A stretch of DNA of 17,263 nucleotides. It comes from Eubacterium sp. (GTDB lineage: Bacteria > Bacillota > Clostridia > Lachnospirales > Lachnospiraceae). A model generated the notes under the pieces. That model was not told the origin of the DNA. It saw nothing but the letters and a program-made list of their open reading frames with translations, and did not search any database. The translations under genes were made by a program, and so were the position numbers. Positions 1-7,791 of the stretch are shown here, piece by piece (the first letter of the stretch is position 1; every line of letters starts with the position of its first letter). Where the stretch lies: NCBI GenBank assembly GCA_003486385.1, contig DNFT01000002.1, positions 1-17,263 on the forward strand. Reading direction: 5' to 3'.

Positions 1-138
1 TAAGAACTCTGATAAAGTGTTCTATATGTTCGCCACCGAAGCAGGCATACATCCTTGTATGCATTGCTTCTGAACCGGCATCCGTGCCGGTTCTGGCTAG
101 GGTGTGAACAGAGCTCTAAGAACATCTAAGCTTCTCCC
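1..138. other. Multibranched inverted-repeat element, possible structured RNA or repeat
   Basis: Two adjacent hairpins are plain. The first pairs GAAGCA-GCATAC (38-50) with GTATGC-TGCTTC (57-70) around a 6-nt loop. The second is a perfect 9-bp stem, GAACCGGCA (72-80) with TGCCGGTTC (85-93), around a 4-nt loop. Both may be enclosed by further pairings: GTTCGC (28-33) with GTGAAC (104-109), and GAACTCTG (4-11) with CAGAGCTC (109-116), each imperfect at one position. That would give a junction-like fold. I see no credible coding frame. It could be a structured RNA, a dispersed palindromic repeat, or the end of a transposon beyond the left edge. Strand and function are undetermined. Confidence 0.45.
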
Positions 139-223
139 AAAAGCCGTGATATGCATAAATATAATACGTTATACACAGCTAGGTATGTAGCATGTTTTGA
201 TACCCGAATCCCGCGCAACACAG

Positions 224-272
224 AAAAAGACCGGCAGCCCCCATATACGCCATGGACGCTGCCGGTCTTTTA
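224..272. terminator. Bidirectional intrinsic terminator
   Basis: A perfect 14-bp stem pairs AAAAGACCGGCAGC (225-238) with GCTGCCGGTCTTTT (258-271) around a 19-nt loop. The stem ends are A/T runs on both sides, so it works in either direction. On the minus strand it directly follows the stop of the small PGDYG-like gene and closes that transcription unit. Confidence 0.88.
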
Positions 273-279
273 TCACATG

Positions 280-570
280 TTACTCAACAGGTTTATACCT
301 TGTGAACACCTTATCCCCTCCGACAACCTGCTTGGTTCCGTCTGAGTCGACAATCACATAATCCCCCTCCTGAATAAAGGTCACTCCTCTTCTGTGTCTT
401 ATATAAGGACACACAATCGAACCATTATCGCGCACAACCTTTAAAAGCTTGTCAGTGATAATCCAGCCCTTCGTGACTATATCCGAGAAAAGCTCAAAGC
501 CATCCTCTAACCCCTTTCCAAGCTCATATTTCGTTACCTCTGCCTCCATAGGAATCCTCGTACACTTCAT
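280..570 (-). CDS. Small PGDYG-like hypothetical protein
   Basis: This 96-residue soluble protein has no signal peptide or membrane segment. Its second half contains a run of short beta-strand-like stretches with FIQEGDYVIVDSDG (about residues 65-78), then a basic tail ending KVFTRYKPVE. This resembles the PGDYG family, small proteins of unknown biochemical role; the family call is by eye. The ATG at 570 follows a good ribosome binding site (GGAGG, 8 nt spacing). The gene starts 32 nt after the stop of the GGDEF-EAL gene with no promoter or terminator seen between them, so the two are probably co-transcribed. A terminator lies 8 bp after its stop. Whether it has any part in c-di-GMP signalling cannot be read from sequence. 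Confidence 0.75.
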   Translation of the reverse strand: MKCTRIPMEAEVTKYELGKGLEDGFELFSDIVTKGWIITDKLLKVVRDNGSIVCPYIRHRRGVTFIQEGDYVIVDSDGTKQVVGGDKVFTRYKPVE

Positions 571-602
571 AAATACCGCCTCCGTTTCTTTACATTATGT
601 AT

Positions 603-2897
603 TTAGCTTTGAAAATATTTATCCTCAAACTTATCAACAGGTATCGGCTTTGAAAAATAGAAGCCCTGAAACATTTCACAACCAATCCCGGACAGAAAGT
701 CCAGCTGTTTTTCTGTCTCCACGCCCTCTGTGATGACATCCATATTGAGTGCCTTAGCCATAGTTATTATGAATTTAAGGATTTTCCTGCTCCGCTCCTG
801 ATTATCTGTCTCACGAAGAAATAACATATCTATCTTGAGCAGGTCTGCCTTAATATCCTTAAGTGTATTAAGTGAGGAATATCCGCTTCCGAAATCATCT
901 ATCTCTATCTGGAAACCAAATTTCTGAAGCCTGTCTAAAATTTCCATATGCATCTTTACATCCGACATTATGACAGTCTCCGTAATCTCCAGATTAAGGT
1001 GCTTAGGCGCTATCCCATACCTTCTGACGATATCTGTAAGCACCTTATACAAATCAAGATAATAGAAATCCTTGGCTGATATATTTACCGAAATGTGGTA
1101 ATCCTCATATCCGGCAGCATTCCATTCCTTAATCTTCTCTGCCGCCTTCTCCCATATAAAATTGTCAAGCTTATATATTATTCCCGTCTTCTCCAATATC
1201 CCTATAAATGAATCCGGATACAGCAGACCTCTCTTAGGATGCTTCCACCTTACAAGTGCTTCTGCACCAAGAAGTGCACCTCTGCTGTCGAGCTGAGGCT
1301 GCAGATACATACAGAATTCCCCATTTTCCAATGCCTTATCGAATTCCGCAACAATACTCTTTTCATGCATCAGCCGTTTCATATCGCTCTCATCATAATA
1401 TGAAATTACCTGATTATAGTCTCCCTTTATTCTCTCAATTGCCATATTCGCTTTATCGTACATCGTCTGAACAGGCTCATTTACATCCTTAATCTCATAT
1501 ACACCTGCATACACATGCAGCTTGTATATTCTGTCCTCCATCAATGAACACAATATTTTTATATTATCAAGCAGATACTTCTCATCAAAATCCTTTTTAA
1601 GCACAATCTGTACAAATCTATCCCCTGCAATCCTCCCCAGAACAGAATTTCCTGCTCCTTTTTCCTTTAGAAGCTCCGCTTCCTTTTCAAGTATCTCATC
1701 ACCCTTATCATCGCCGAACAGCTCATTCACCAGCTTGAAATCCTTGATATTAGAAGCAAGCATATACATGCTCTCACCGGCATGCTCCCTGATAAAGCTC
1801 TCAGCCTCATCAAAAAAGCTCTCCCTGTTATATACCCCTGTAAGCCGGTCATGCGTCGCACGGTACTTTTCATCCCTAAGGCGCTTCATGTCCTCCGTCT
1901 TATCCTCTATTCTGAAGAAACAGCCGATTGACGTCCCATCTTCATCGTACATGCTGCGATACTCAAATCCAAAGAAACGCTTAACTCCGCCAACTGTCAG
2001 CTCGTCCTCCCAGTACACACTGTCCCTGCCCTGATTCTGCCCATGCCAACGTACATACTGCTTCTCAAGCCTATCGATGTCTTCCGCCTCATTCCACGCT
2101 GTAAAAAGCTTCTTTGCAGCCTGATTCACATACACACAGCTTCCATCAACATCAAAGCATATAACGCCGTTGCCAATCTCTTCAATAACGTATGACTGCG
2201 TCCTCAGCGCAAGATTTTTTGGTGTGTAATAAAGAGTAAAATATCTTACCAAGGGACCCATTATAGCATAAAAAAGCACTGAAAAATCAATCTCAAACCC
2301 GACGAACAGAAATCCTGCATTCACCATAATAACTACCGCAAGCAGAATGAGTATCACCGCATACTTCTTTCTGTAAAATCTCGGTGACACAATCGTCTTA
2401 TATATGAGTGCGATAAACGTCAGCGCAACCATCACGTAGCACAGCGCAAGATGTATGCCCATACAGCCATGCGGCTGCGATGTCCAGTAGTACTGCCCAT
2501 TACTCCCATCATATAACTGTATCATTGAAAATACATGTCCGGTAAAATTATTCACCAGAATACTTATGGAATCAAGCAGAATCATAACAAACAGAATGGT
2601 TCTTGGCAGTCTTGTAACCAGCCTGACCTCGGTATACTCCATCGCATAATCCGTAAGCTGGTATGTCAGCCAGCCAACACTCAGATAATACATTCCCAGC
2701 AAAAAGCACGCCGGCTGCCTTCCATATCTCGCAGCTATCAGATAAAGTGCATAGAGCAGTGCAGTCATCGCCCCTGCAAATATCACCTTAATTACAGGTC
2801 CGGTCATCTTACTTCTGCTCCTTGCCGCCTTGACAATGGAGCCAATAAGTAATGCTGTCAAAATTATATATAAAACGGCAAAACTCGTTCTCAACAT
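603..2897 (-). CDS. Membrane 7TM-PAS-GGDEF-EAL protein, probable c-di-GMP phosphodiesterase
   Basis: From the ATG at 2897 the protein has 764 residues. About residues 1-228 hold some seven hydrophobic helices resembling the 7TM sensor region of some histidine kinases. A PAS-like domain follows (about 235-335), then GGDEF (about 345-505) and EAL (about 525-760). The GGDEF signature is degenerate: AGDRF at 424-428, and the usual first metal aspartate is replaced in NIKDFK, so cyclase activity is unlikely. The EAL side looks intact: EALVRW, NISAKDF, LEITET, IDDFGSGYSSL, LKID, ITEGVET and QGFYFSKP. The likely role is hydrolysis of c-di-GMP to pGpG, with the degenerate GGDEF possibly binding GTP as a regulator (inference). 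An in-frame TTG at 2957 was rejected because it lies inside the promoter. The ATG at 2897 has GGGGGA 8 nt upstream. Confidence 0.92.
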   Translation of the reverse strand: MLRTSFAVLYIILTALLIGSIVKAARSRSKMTGPVIKVIFAGAMTALLYALYLIAARYGRQPACFLLGMYYLSVGWLTYQLTDYAMEYTEVRLVTRLPRTILFVMILLDSISILVNNFTGHVFSMIQLYDGSNGQYYWTSQPHGCMGIHLALCYVMVALTFIALIYKTIVSPRFYRKKYAVILILLAVVIMVNAGFLFVGFEIDFSVLFYAIMGPLVRYFTLYYTPKNLALRTQSYVIEEIGNGVICFDVDGSCVYVNQAAKKLFTAWNEAEDIDRLEKQYVRWHGQNQGRDSVYWEDELTVGGVKRFFGFEYRSMYDEDGTSIGCFFRIEDKTEDMKRLRDEKYRATHDRLTGVYNRESFFDEAESFIREHAGESMYMLASNIKDFKLVNELFGDDKGDEILEKEAELLKEKGAGNSVLGRIAGDRFVQIVLKKDFDEKYLLDNIKILCSLMEDRIYKLHVYAGVYEIKDVNEPVQTMYDKANMAIERIKGDYNQVISYYDESDMKRLMHEKSIVAEFDKALENGEFCMYLQPQLDSRGALLGAEALVRWKHPKRGLLYPDSFIGILEKTGIIYKLDNFIWEKAAEKIKEWNAAGYEDYHISVNISAKDFYYLDLYKVLTDIVRRYGIAPKHLNLEITETVIMSDVKMHMEILDRLQKFGFQIEIDDFGSGYSSLNTLKDIKADLLKIDMLFLRETDNQERSRKILKFIITMAKALNMDVITEGVETEKQLDFLSGIGCEMFQGFYFSKPIPVDKFEDKYFQS

Positions 2898-2928
2898 ATT
2901 TTTGTCCCCCAACCCTTTTATTGTCCTA

Positions 2929-2957
2929 ATTTTACCATATTTCAAAAAAAATGGCAA
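2929..2957 (-). promoter_or_regulatory. Sigma-A promoter of the GGDEF-EAL gene
   Basis: TTGCCA (2957-2952), a 17-bp spacer and TAAAAT (2934-2929) form a good housekeeping promoter, placing the start near 2922, about 25 nt before the ATG. The -35 box is the 3' arm of the upstream operon's terminator hairpin. Confidence 0.75.
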
Positions 2958-2981
2958 ACAACATTGCTGTCATCTGCCATT
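2944..2981 (-). terminator. Intrinsic terminator of the phn operon
   Basis: On the minus strand AATGGCA (2981-2975) pairs with TGCCATT (2956-2950). An inner helix ACAGC/GTTGT closes a 3-nt loop, and a run of seven T (2950-2944) follows. It lies 17 bp past the stop of the second phnE. Confidence 0.8.
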
Positions 2982-2997
2982 AAATTTGTATATTTTA

Positions 2998-3888
2998 CTA
3001 TCCCCTTGCCAGCTTCCCTCTGATTTTGGTGGAAGCAAACTCAATGATGAGCACAAGAACCATAAGTCCCCATATAAATGCTCCTACCATAGCCCATCTA
3101 CGGCTGTTAAGGCACTGCATAAGCGAAGCTCCGATACCACCTGCACCTACAATACCGAGTGTTGTGGCATCCTTAAGATTGATGTCAAATCTGTATATTG
3201 TTGTCGATATGAAGCTCGCTGTGAGCTGTGGAAGCACACCATAACGAATCTTCTGGAACGGTGTACATCCCATGGCATCAAGGCTCTCCAGAATCTTGGT
3301 ATCGAGATCCTCAATCGCCGTTATATACATCTTGGATATCATTCCTATAGAACATACCGACTGGGTGACAACTCCACAGAATGCACCCGGTCCTGTAACT
3401 CTTATCCACATAAGTGCCCATACAAGGCTCGGTATGGTTCTGATAAGCAGGATAAACACCCTGAAAATGTATGCCACCGGCTTCGGCATTATCGTTGTCG
3501 ATGCAAGAAAAGCAAACGGTATCGCCAGTATCGCACCGAACAATGTACCAAGAACGGCAATCGCTATCGTCTGGAACAGAAGATACGGCACATCGGAATC
3601 TCCTGTACCGAACATTAGCTTGGTATCCGGGTGAAACACACCATGCATAACACCCTTGGCAACCTCCGTACCTGTTGCCGTCATTCCGGAAAAATGTATA
3701 TCGGAAGCCGACCATCCGATTATAACCGCAATTACAAGTACTATTCCAAGATACAGAAGCCACTTGTGAGGTTGTCTTTCATACATTTCAAGAACCGTCA
3801 GCTTCTTCTCAGCCCTATCCAAAATACTTTCCGCATTTTCTTTTTTATTTACAGTACTTTTTCTATTTTTACCCATGTCTATCTCCAT
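2998..3888 (-). CDS. phnE: Phosphonate-type ABC transporter permease PhnE (second copy)
   Basis: This 296-residue inner-membrane permease has a charged cytoplasmic N-terminus of about 40 residues, a first membrane helix at about 43-60, then the five-helix BPD-type core from about 103. The cytoplasmic EAA loop that docks on the ATPase reads ESLDAMGCTPFQKIRYGVLP (201-220). It would pair with the upstream PhnE to form the pore. The gene follows that copy by 13 nt and ends the operon before a terminator. Two starts are possible: ATG at 3888 has AGGA only 4 nt away, while ATG at 3876 has GGAG with a 6-nt spacing and may be the real one (292 residues). Confidence 0.93.
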   Translation of the reverse strand: MEIDMGKNRKSTVNKKENAESILDRAEKKLTVLEMYERQPHKWLLYLGIVLVIAVIIGWSASDIHFSGMTATGTEVAKGVMHGVFHPDTKLMFGTGDSDVPYLLFQTIAIAVLGTLFGAILAIPFAFLASTTIMPKPVAYIFRVFILLIRTIPSLVWALMWIRVTGPGAFCGVVTQSVCSIGMISKMYITAIEDLDTKILESLDAMGCTPFQKIRYGVLPQLTASFISTTIYRFDINLKDATTLGIVGAGGIGASLMQCLNSRRWAMVGAFIWGLMVLVLIIEFASTKIRGKLARG

Positions 3889-3901
3889 GCTTTCCTAATA
3901 C

Positions 3902-4756
3902 TTAGCTGAGCTTCTTTCTCAGATATTCACTGAAAAACTCAATCGCAACAACAACCACAAACAGCGCAAGGAGTACCATTCCAAGTCCATTGTAATCGCG
4001 CCATCCGATACGCTCATTGATGGTTATTCCAAGACCGCCTGCGCCTACATATCCAAGAATTGCTGAGGCTCTTACGTTCATCTCAAAGCAGTAAAGGCTG
4101 TGGCTTAAATATACAGGGAGAATCTGCGGAATACATGCCGACCAGAAAGCCTGAAATTTATTCGCGCCAAGCGCTTCCATAGCCTCAAACGGGCCCATAT
4201 CTATAGTCTCTATGCTCTCATAAAGCATCTTAGCCACAACTCCGAATGTAAATATCGCGATGGCAAGTGTTCCGGCAAATGTTCCAAGTGAGAAAATAAG
4301 CGCACATACCAGCGCAATAATAAGTGTAGGCACCGTTCTTACAAGAGCCAGTATAAATCTGATGACGCTCACAACAACACGATTGTGAATAATATTGCTT
4401 GAAGCAAGCACCGCAAAGGGAAGTGCAGCCGCACAGCCTATAACAGTACCTAAGACGGACATTTTTATAGTGTCGATAAGCGGTGATATAACCTTGCCAA
4501 AGAAGCTCCACTTTGGATGGAAAATCTTGCCAAGAATTACAAAAAGCTCATTTATTCTCGAAAAGACCGTAACGAAGCTGAAGCCGGTCATCTTAAATGC
4601 CCAGAAAAGCACAATGAACAGCACAATAAGTATGAGCGGCATTCTGCTTCTGGGTCTTACCGTTGTATGTCCATTGGCGATAGTGATAACCTGCGGCTTG
4701 AATATGCGGTCAAAAAGCTTGACCTTAGCCTTAGGTGCCTTGTACTCTTCACTCAT
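3902..4756 (-). CDS. phnE: Phosphonate-type ABC transporter permease PhnE (first copy)
   Basis: The product has 284 residues: a basic cytoplasmic N-terminus of about 38, a helix at about 39-57, and a BPD-type transmembrane core from about 93. The EAA loop reads EAMEALGANKFQAFWSACIP (191-210), and the glycine-rich GYVGAGGLG near 235-243 is typical of PhnE permeases. It begins 11 nt after phnC and is followed 13 nt later by a second permease. The paired permeases suggest a heterodimeric channel, a common arrangement in Phn/Phosphite-type importers. The two copies clearly differ in sequence and are not a recent duplication. Confidence 0.94.
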   Translation of the reverse strand: MSEEYKAPKAKVKLFDRIFKPQVITIANGHTTVRPRSRMPLILIVLFIVLFWAFKMTGFSFVTVFSRINELFVILGKIFHPKWSFFGKVISPLIDTIKMSVLGTVIGCAAALPFAVLASSNIIHNRVVVSVIRFILALVRTVPTLIIALVCALIFSLGTFAGTLAIAIFTFGVVAKMLYESIETIDMGPFEAMEALGANKFQAFWSACIPQILPVYLSHSLYCFEMNVRASAILGYVGAGGLGITINERIGWRDYNGLGMVLLALFVVVVAIEFFSEYLRKKLS

Positions 4757-4767
4757 AAACGCACCTC

Positions 4768-5535
4768 CTAGTTATCGGACTTCTCTGTAGTAGGAACCGC
4801 TGTGCCATTGTACACCTCGTCAAGCTGTTCCTGAGTAATGCTTGAAGCAGGTCCGTCAAAAACAATCTCTCCCGCTCTTACGCCAATCACACGGTCACAA
4901 TAGTTGAGTGCCAGGTCAACATGGTGTATGTTCAGAAGAATGGTAATCTTATATTCCTTGTTGATTCTCACGAAATCACTCATAACCTGACGCGCTGTAA
5001 CCGGATCAAGGCTCGCAACAGGCTCATCGGCAAGAATAATTGAAGGATTCTGGTTTAAGGTTCTTGCAAGTGCAACTCTCTGCTGCTGTCCTCCCGAGAG
5101 CTGGTCACATCTTGTATATGCCTTGTCAAGGATACCTACCTTATCAAGGCTCTCTAAAGCCCTCATCTTCTGTTCCTTGGTAAATATTCCGAATAATACT
5201 CTCCAGAATGGCATATCCGGCACATCTGCTGTCAGCACATTCTTGATAACCGTGCTTCTTGATACAAGGTTAAAGCTCTGGAAAATCATTCCCACCTTGC
5301 GGCGGAAACGGCGCAGTGCCTTACCGCTAAGGCTCTCCACATCAACATCGTCTACGGTAAGTGTTCCCTGCTGTATATCATGCATACGATTAATACAGCG
5401 GAGAATAGTTGATTTACCGGCACCCGAAAGTCCGATAATCGCAACGAATTCTCCCTGTTCAATATTCAAATTCACATTTTTTAAGGCCGTAAAGCCATTC
5501 GGATAAGTCTTATATACATTCTTAAATTCAATCAT
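4768..5535 (-). CDS. phnC: Phosphonate-type ABC transporter ATP-binding protein PhnC
   Basis: This 255-residue cytoplasmic ATPase energises the importer. All ABC motifs are present in order: Walker A GLSGAGKST (35-43), Q-loop IFQSF near 84-88, signature LSGGQQQR (146-153), Walker B IILADEP (166-172) and the H-loop in NIHHVD near 204. Length and motifs fit PhnC. ATG at 5535 is preceded by an AAAAAGGAA ribosome binding site. The gene lies 152 bp downstream of phnD, separated by two inverted repeats, and 11 nt upstream of the first phnE. This points to one phnDCEE operon with an internal hairpin that could lower expression of the membrane components relative to the binding protein. Confidence 0.96.
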   Translation of the reverse strand: MIEFKNVYKTYPNGFTALKNVNLNIEQGEFVAIIGLSGAGKSTILRCINRMHDIQQGTLTVDDVDVESLSGKALRRFRRKVGMIFQSFNLVSRSTVIKNVLTADVPDMPFWRVLFGIFTKEQKMRALESLDKVGILDKAYTRCDQLSGGQQQRVALARTLNQNPSIILADEPVASLDPVTARQVMSDFVRINKEYKITILLNIHHVDLALNYCDRVIGVRAGEIVFDGPASSITQEQLDEVYNGTAVPTTEKSDN

Positions 5536-5578
5536 TGTCTAATTCCTTTTTGTAAAGTAACAGCCCTTTCAAGCTGAT

Positions 5579-5598
5579 ATTTGCGAAAATGCGCAAAT
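5579..5598. repeat. Short inverted repeat upstream of phnC
   Basis: ATTTGCG (5579-5585) and CGCAAAT (5592-5598) form a 7-bp inverted repeat with a 6-nt loop, 44 bp upstream of the phnC start. It could be an operator half of a secondary promoter or an RNA hairpin in the phn message. No clear -35/-10 pair was found beside it. Confidence 0.4.
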
Positions 5599-5630
5599 GG
5601 TTATTAACAGTCAAAGCCTGTTTTTCAATT

Positions 5631-5668
5631 AAAGGGGCACCCACACAGCTTGTGAGGTACCCCTTTTT
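5631..5668 (-). terminator. Hairpin between phnD and phnC, probable partial terminator or mRNA stabiliser
   Basis: AAAGGGG (5668-5662 on the minus strand) pairs with CCCCTTT (5637-5631), and the stem continues inward through ACC/GGT and CACA/TGTG. The minus-strand tail is TTTAATTG, a weak U-tract, so it is probably leaky. The plus-strand tail has six T, but no plus-strand gene is nearby. Such hairpins after a binding-protein gene usually raise its mRNA relative to the transporter genes downstream. Confidence 0.7.
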
Positions 5669-5687
5669 TATCCGGAGCTATACCGTA

Positions 5688-6848
5688 TTATTCTGAAACT
5701 GCCTTAAGTGCAGCACGAGCGCTATCATAATCTGCGTCTGTAGCGATTGCATAGCCTGCGTGGCTGTATACACCAAATATCTCTTTACCCTTCTCGGTAT
5801 TGATGATATTTATAAAGCACTGCTGAAGAGCTTCCTTAAGCTCATCTGTATAATATGGGCTTCTCTTTGAAATAGCAACTGTATCGTTGTAAATACCATC
5901 TGTTACACCGATTACGTTAAGCTCATTCCAGATAGACTCGCTTCTTCCCATACCCTGCTTGCCTGTTGAATCCTGCTGATCTGAAGCAAGCATCCAGCTC
6001 TCCTCATAATCGTTACGTCCATCAGCATAGCATACAATGATATCAACGCTCTCTGCTGCTGCGTAAGAGAATGCTGTGCCGTAGCCGGAATCAAGAGGAA
6101 TAACATTAGCAAGATCACTTATCTTCTTGCCATCATAATTCTTCATAAGCCACATTGTAGGATAGATATAACCTGCTGATGAGGAAGTCTTCTGAACTGC
6201 CCATGTAGCCTTGTTAAGATCATCCCATGTAAGTGTCTCTCCGTTGTTAACCTTCTCTGCTAACTGCTTTCCGTACTCTGAAGGTGTTGCGTAGATAAGT
6301 GAACGGTAGTATGTAACCTGTGGACCGTTCTTCTGTGTTGCGTTGGCATCACCATTCCAGTCTGCCGGATTCTCGCTGTCGTTTGAAAGACCGTTACGTG
6401 TAGCCGTGAGGATAACATCTACATCATCTGAGTAGAGTGCATAAGTACCGCCCGGTAACCAGCCTACATCAATTGTTCCCGCTGACATAGCCTCGCCTGT
6501 TGCGTCGTAGCTCGTACCGACTGAGATATCTACTTCCCCGATATCATATCCCAGCTTAGCCATCTCTTCCTTAACAAGCTGTGGAAGCTCCTTCGTGCCT
6601 GTAATGATAACATCAGCGTCCTTAGAAGGAACGAACTCAAGTGTGAGCTTATCAAAGCTCTGCTTAACCTCATTTGATGCACCCTCTGTTGTGGTGGCAT
6701 CTGTTGCCGCAGTAGTATCTGCTGCTGAAGTATCCGCTGCGCTTGTACCTGTTGTAGCTGTGCTGTCAGTTGGCTTGCTGTTACATCCGGTAAGCATTGT
6801 CATTGCTGCCATCATAACAGCAGCACCCTTTACAAAACCCTTTTTCAT
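5688..6848 (-). CDS. phnD: Phosphonate-type ABC transporter substrate-binding lipoprotein PhnD
   Basis: The 386-residue product begins with a lipoprotein signal peptide: MKK, a hydrophobic stretch, and lipobox LTGC with Cys22 as the lipid-attachment site. A low-complexity Ser/Thr/Ala/Asp linker (about 23-56) tethers the domain to the membrane face. The rest is a PhnD-type periplasmic-binding fold with SSSAGY near 222-227, a loop that in this family contacts the phosphonate or phosphite group. It would capture substrate outside the cell and deliver it to PhnE/PhnC. ATG at 6848 has an AAAGGAGA ribosome binding site 9 nt upstream and a sigma-A promoter further up. The exact ligand (alkylphosphonate, phosphite or another small oxyanion ester) cannot be fixed. 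No C-P lyase or phosphonatase gene is in the window. Confidence 0.94.
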   Translation of the reverse strand: MKKGFVKGAAVMMAAMTMLTGCNSKPTDSTATTGTSAADTSAADTTAATDATTTEGASNEVKQSFDKLTLEFVPSKDADVIITGTKELPQLVKEEMAKLGYDIGEVDISVGTSYDATGEAMSAGTIDVGWLPGGTYALYSDDVDVILTATRNGLSNDSENPADWNGDANATQKNGPQVTYYRSLIYATPSEYGKQLAEKVNNGETLTWDDLNKATWAVQKTSSSAGYIYPTMWLMKNYDGKKISDLANVIPLDSGYGTAFSYAAAESVDIIVCYADGRNDYEESWMLASDQQDSTGKQGMGRSESIWNELNVIGVTDGIYNDTVAISKRSPYYTDELKEALQQCFINIINTEKGKEIFGVYSHAGYAIATDADYDSARAALKAVSE

Positions 6849-6877
6849 AATAAGGCTCTCCTTTGTGCATAGTTATC

Positions 6878-6890
6878 TCGGGTATCCCGA
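6878..6890. repeat. Small inverted repeat in the phnD leader
   Basis: TCGGG-TAT-CCCGA forms a perfect 5-bp inverted repeat within the first 25 nt of the predicted phnD transcript. It may be an operator just past the start site or a 5' mRNA-protecting hairpin. There is no further evidence. Confidence 0.4.
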
Positions 6891-6904
6891 ATTCGCACGG
6901 ATAT

Positions 6905-6933
6905 AATGTAGCATTGACACATATTTTTTTCAA
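6905..6933 (-). promoter_or_regulatory. Sigma-A promoter of the phn operon
   Basis: TTGAAA (6933-6928), a 17-bp spacer and TACATT (6910-6905) place the transcript start near 6898. The leader would be about 50 nt and contains the AAAGGAGA site of phnD. Confidence 0.65.
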
Positions 6934-7005
6934 TACTTTTTCTAAGAATTTTTTAACATTATGCATTATTTTATTTACATTTTTACCTGTTTTTTACATT
7001 TAAGT

Positions 7006-7791
7006 TCATCCAAACACCACATCGAGCGTCATCATCACAGTAAATCCTGCCGCAAACATCAATGTACCTATATCACTCTGCTTTCCCTTTCCCTGTGCCA
7101 TCTCTGGTATAAGCTCCTCGACAACCACATATATCATCGCACCTGCTGCGAAGCTTAAAAGATACGGAAGAACCGGAACAACAATGCCTGCTGCCATGAT
7201 GGTTAAGACAGCACCCACAGGCTCCACCGCTCCCGACAGCACTCCGTAAAGAAATGACCTTCCCCTGCCTACACCGCGGCTTCTTAGCGGCATGGATATT
7301 ATCGCGCCCTCCGGAAAGTTCTGTATTGCAATTCCGACCGCAAGCGCCATCGCCGACATAAGCGTTATTCCGGAATTACCGCTTATGCAGCCTGCATATA
7401 CGGCTCCTACCGCCATTCCCTCAGGAATATTGTGCAGCGTGACCGCGAGGACAAGCATTGTCGTTTTTTTTAGGTTTGCCCTCGGTCCCTCCGCCTGCTC
7501 TGTGTCTGAATGCAGGTGCGGAATAATATTATCCAACAAAAACAGAAACAGAATCCCTGCCCAGAACCCCACAACTGCCGGAACAAATGACCACCTTCCC
7601 ATACCCGATGCCTGACTAAGCGCAGGAAGTAAAAGGCTCCACACCGACGCCGCCACCATTACCCCGGCGGCGAAGCCGGTGAGAGCCCTCTGTAGTATGA
7701 CATTCATCTCTTTTTTAACGAAAAGAACACATGCGGCACCAAGAGTGGTGCCTGCAAATGGAATAAGAAGTCCTGAAAGTACATCTGTCAT
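7006..7791 (-). CDS. ZIP-family divalent metal transporter
   Basis: This 261-residue polytopic membrane protein has about eight helices. The two metal-binding family signatures are intact: HNIPEG (120-125) in helix 4 and QNFPEG (157-162) in helix 5, with EELIPE (225-230) further on. The loop between helices 3 and 4 is short with HLHS (92-95) and a charged DTEQAEGP. The sequence resembles the GufA/ZupT-like branch, which moves Zn(II), Fe(II) or Mn(II) into the cytosol. The ATG at 7791 overlaps the TGA of a 42-residue gene (ATGA), so translation is probably coupled, and GGGGG lies inside that upstream gene about 9 nt before the ATG. Regulation by a metal-responsive repressor is suggested by the repeat array upstream. 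The metal is not determined. Confidence 0.93.
   Translation of the reverse strand: MTDVLSGLLIPFAGTTLGAACVLFVKKEMNVILQRALTGFAAGVMVAASVWSLLLPALSQASGMGRWSFVPAVVGFWAGILFLFLLDNIIPHLHSDTEQAEGPRANLKKTTMLVLAVTLHNIPEGMAVGAVYAGCISGNSGITLMSAMALAVGIAIQNFPEGAIISMPLRSRGVGRGRSFLYGVLSGAVEPVGAVLTIMAAGIVVPVLPYLLSFAAGAMIYVVVEELIPEMAQGKGKQSDIGTLMFAAGFTVMMTLDVVFG

Noticed and set aside
1..138. Right end of an IS200/IS605 element with its guide RNA
   Set aside because: Hairpins near an end would fit, but no tnpB-like C-terminal coding sequence can be read upstream within the window, so it was left as an unidentified structured element.
2898..2957. N-terminal extension of the GGDEF-EAL protein from a TTG at 2957
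   Set aside because: The TTG is the -35 box of the gene's own promoter and part of the upstream terminator. The ATG at 2897 has a proper ribosome binding site and opens directly into the first membrane helix.
2830..3618. Plus-strand open frame of 262 residues opposite phnE
   Set aside because: It is antisense to a clearly conserved permease, is rich in Cys, His and Tyr from reversed codons, and has no domain or ribosome binding site.
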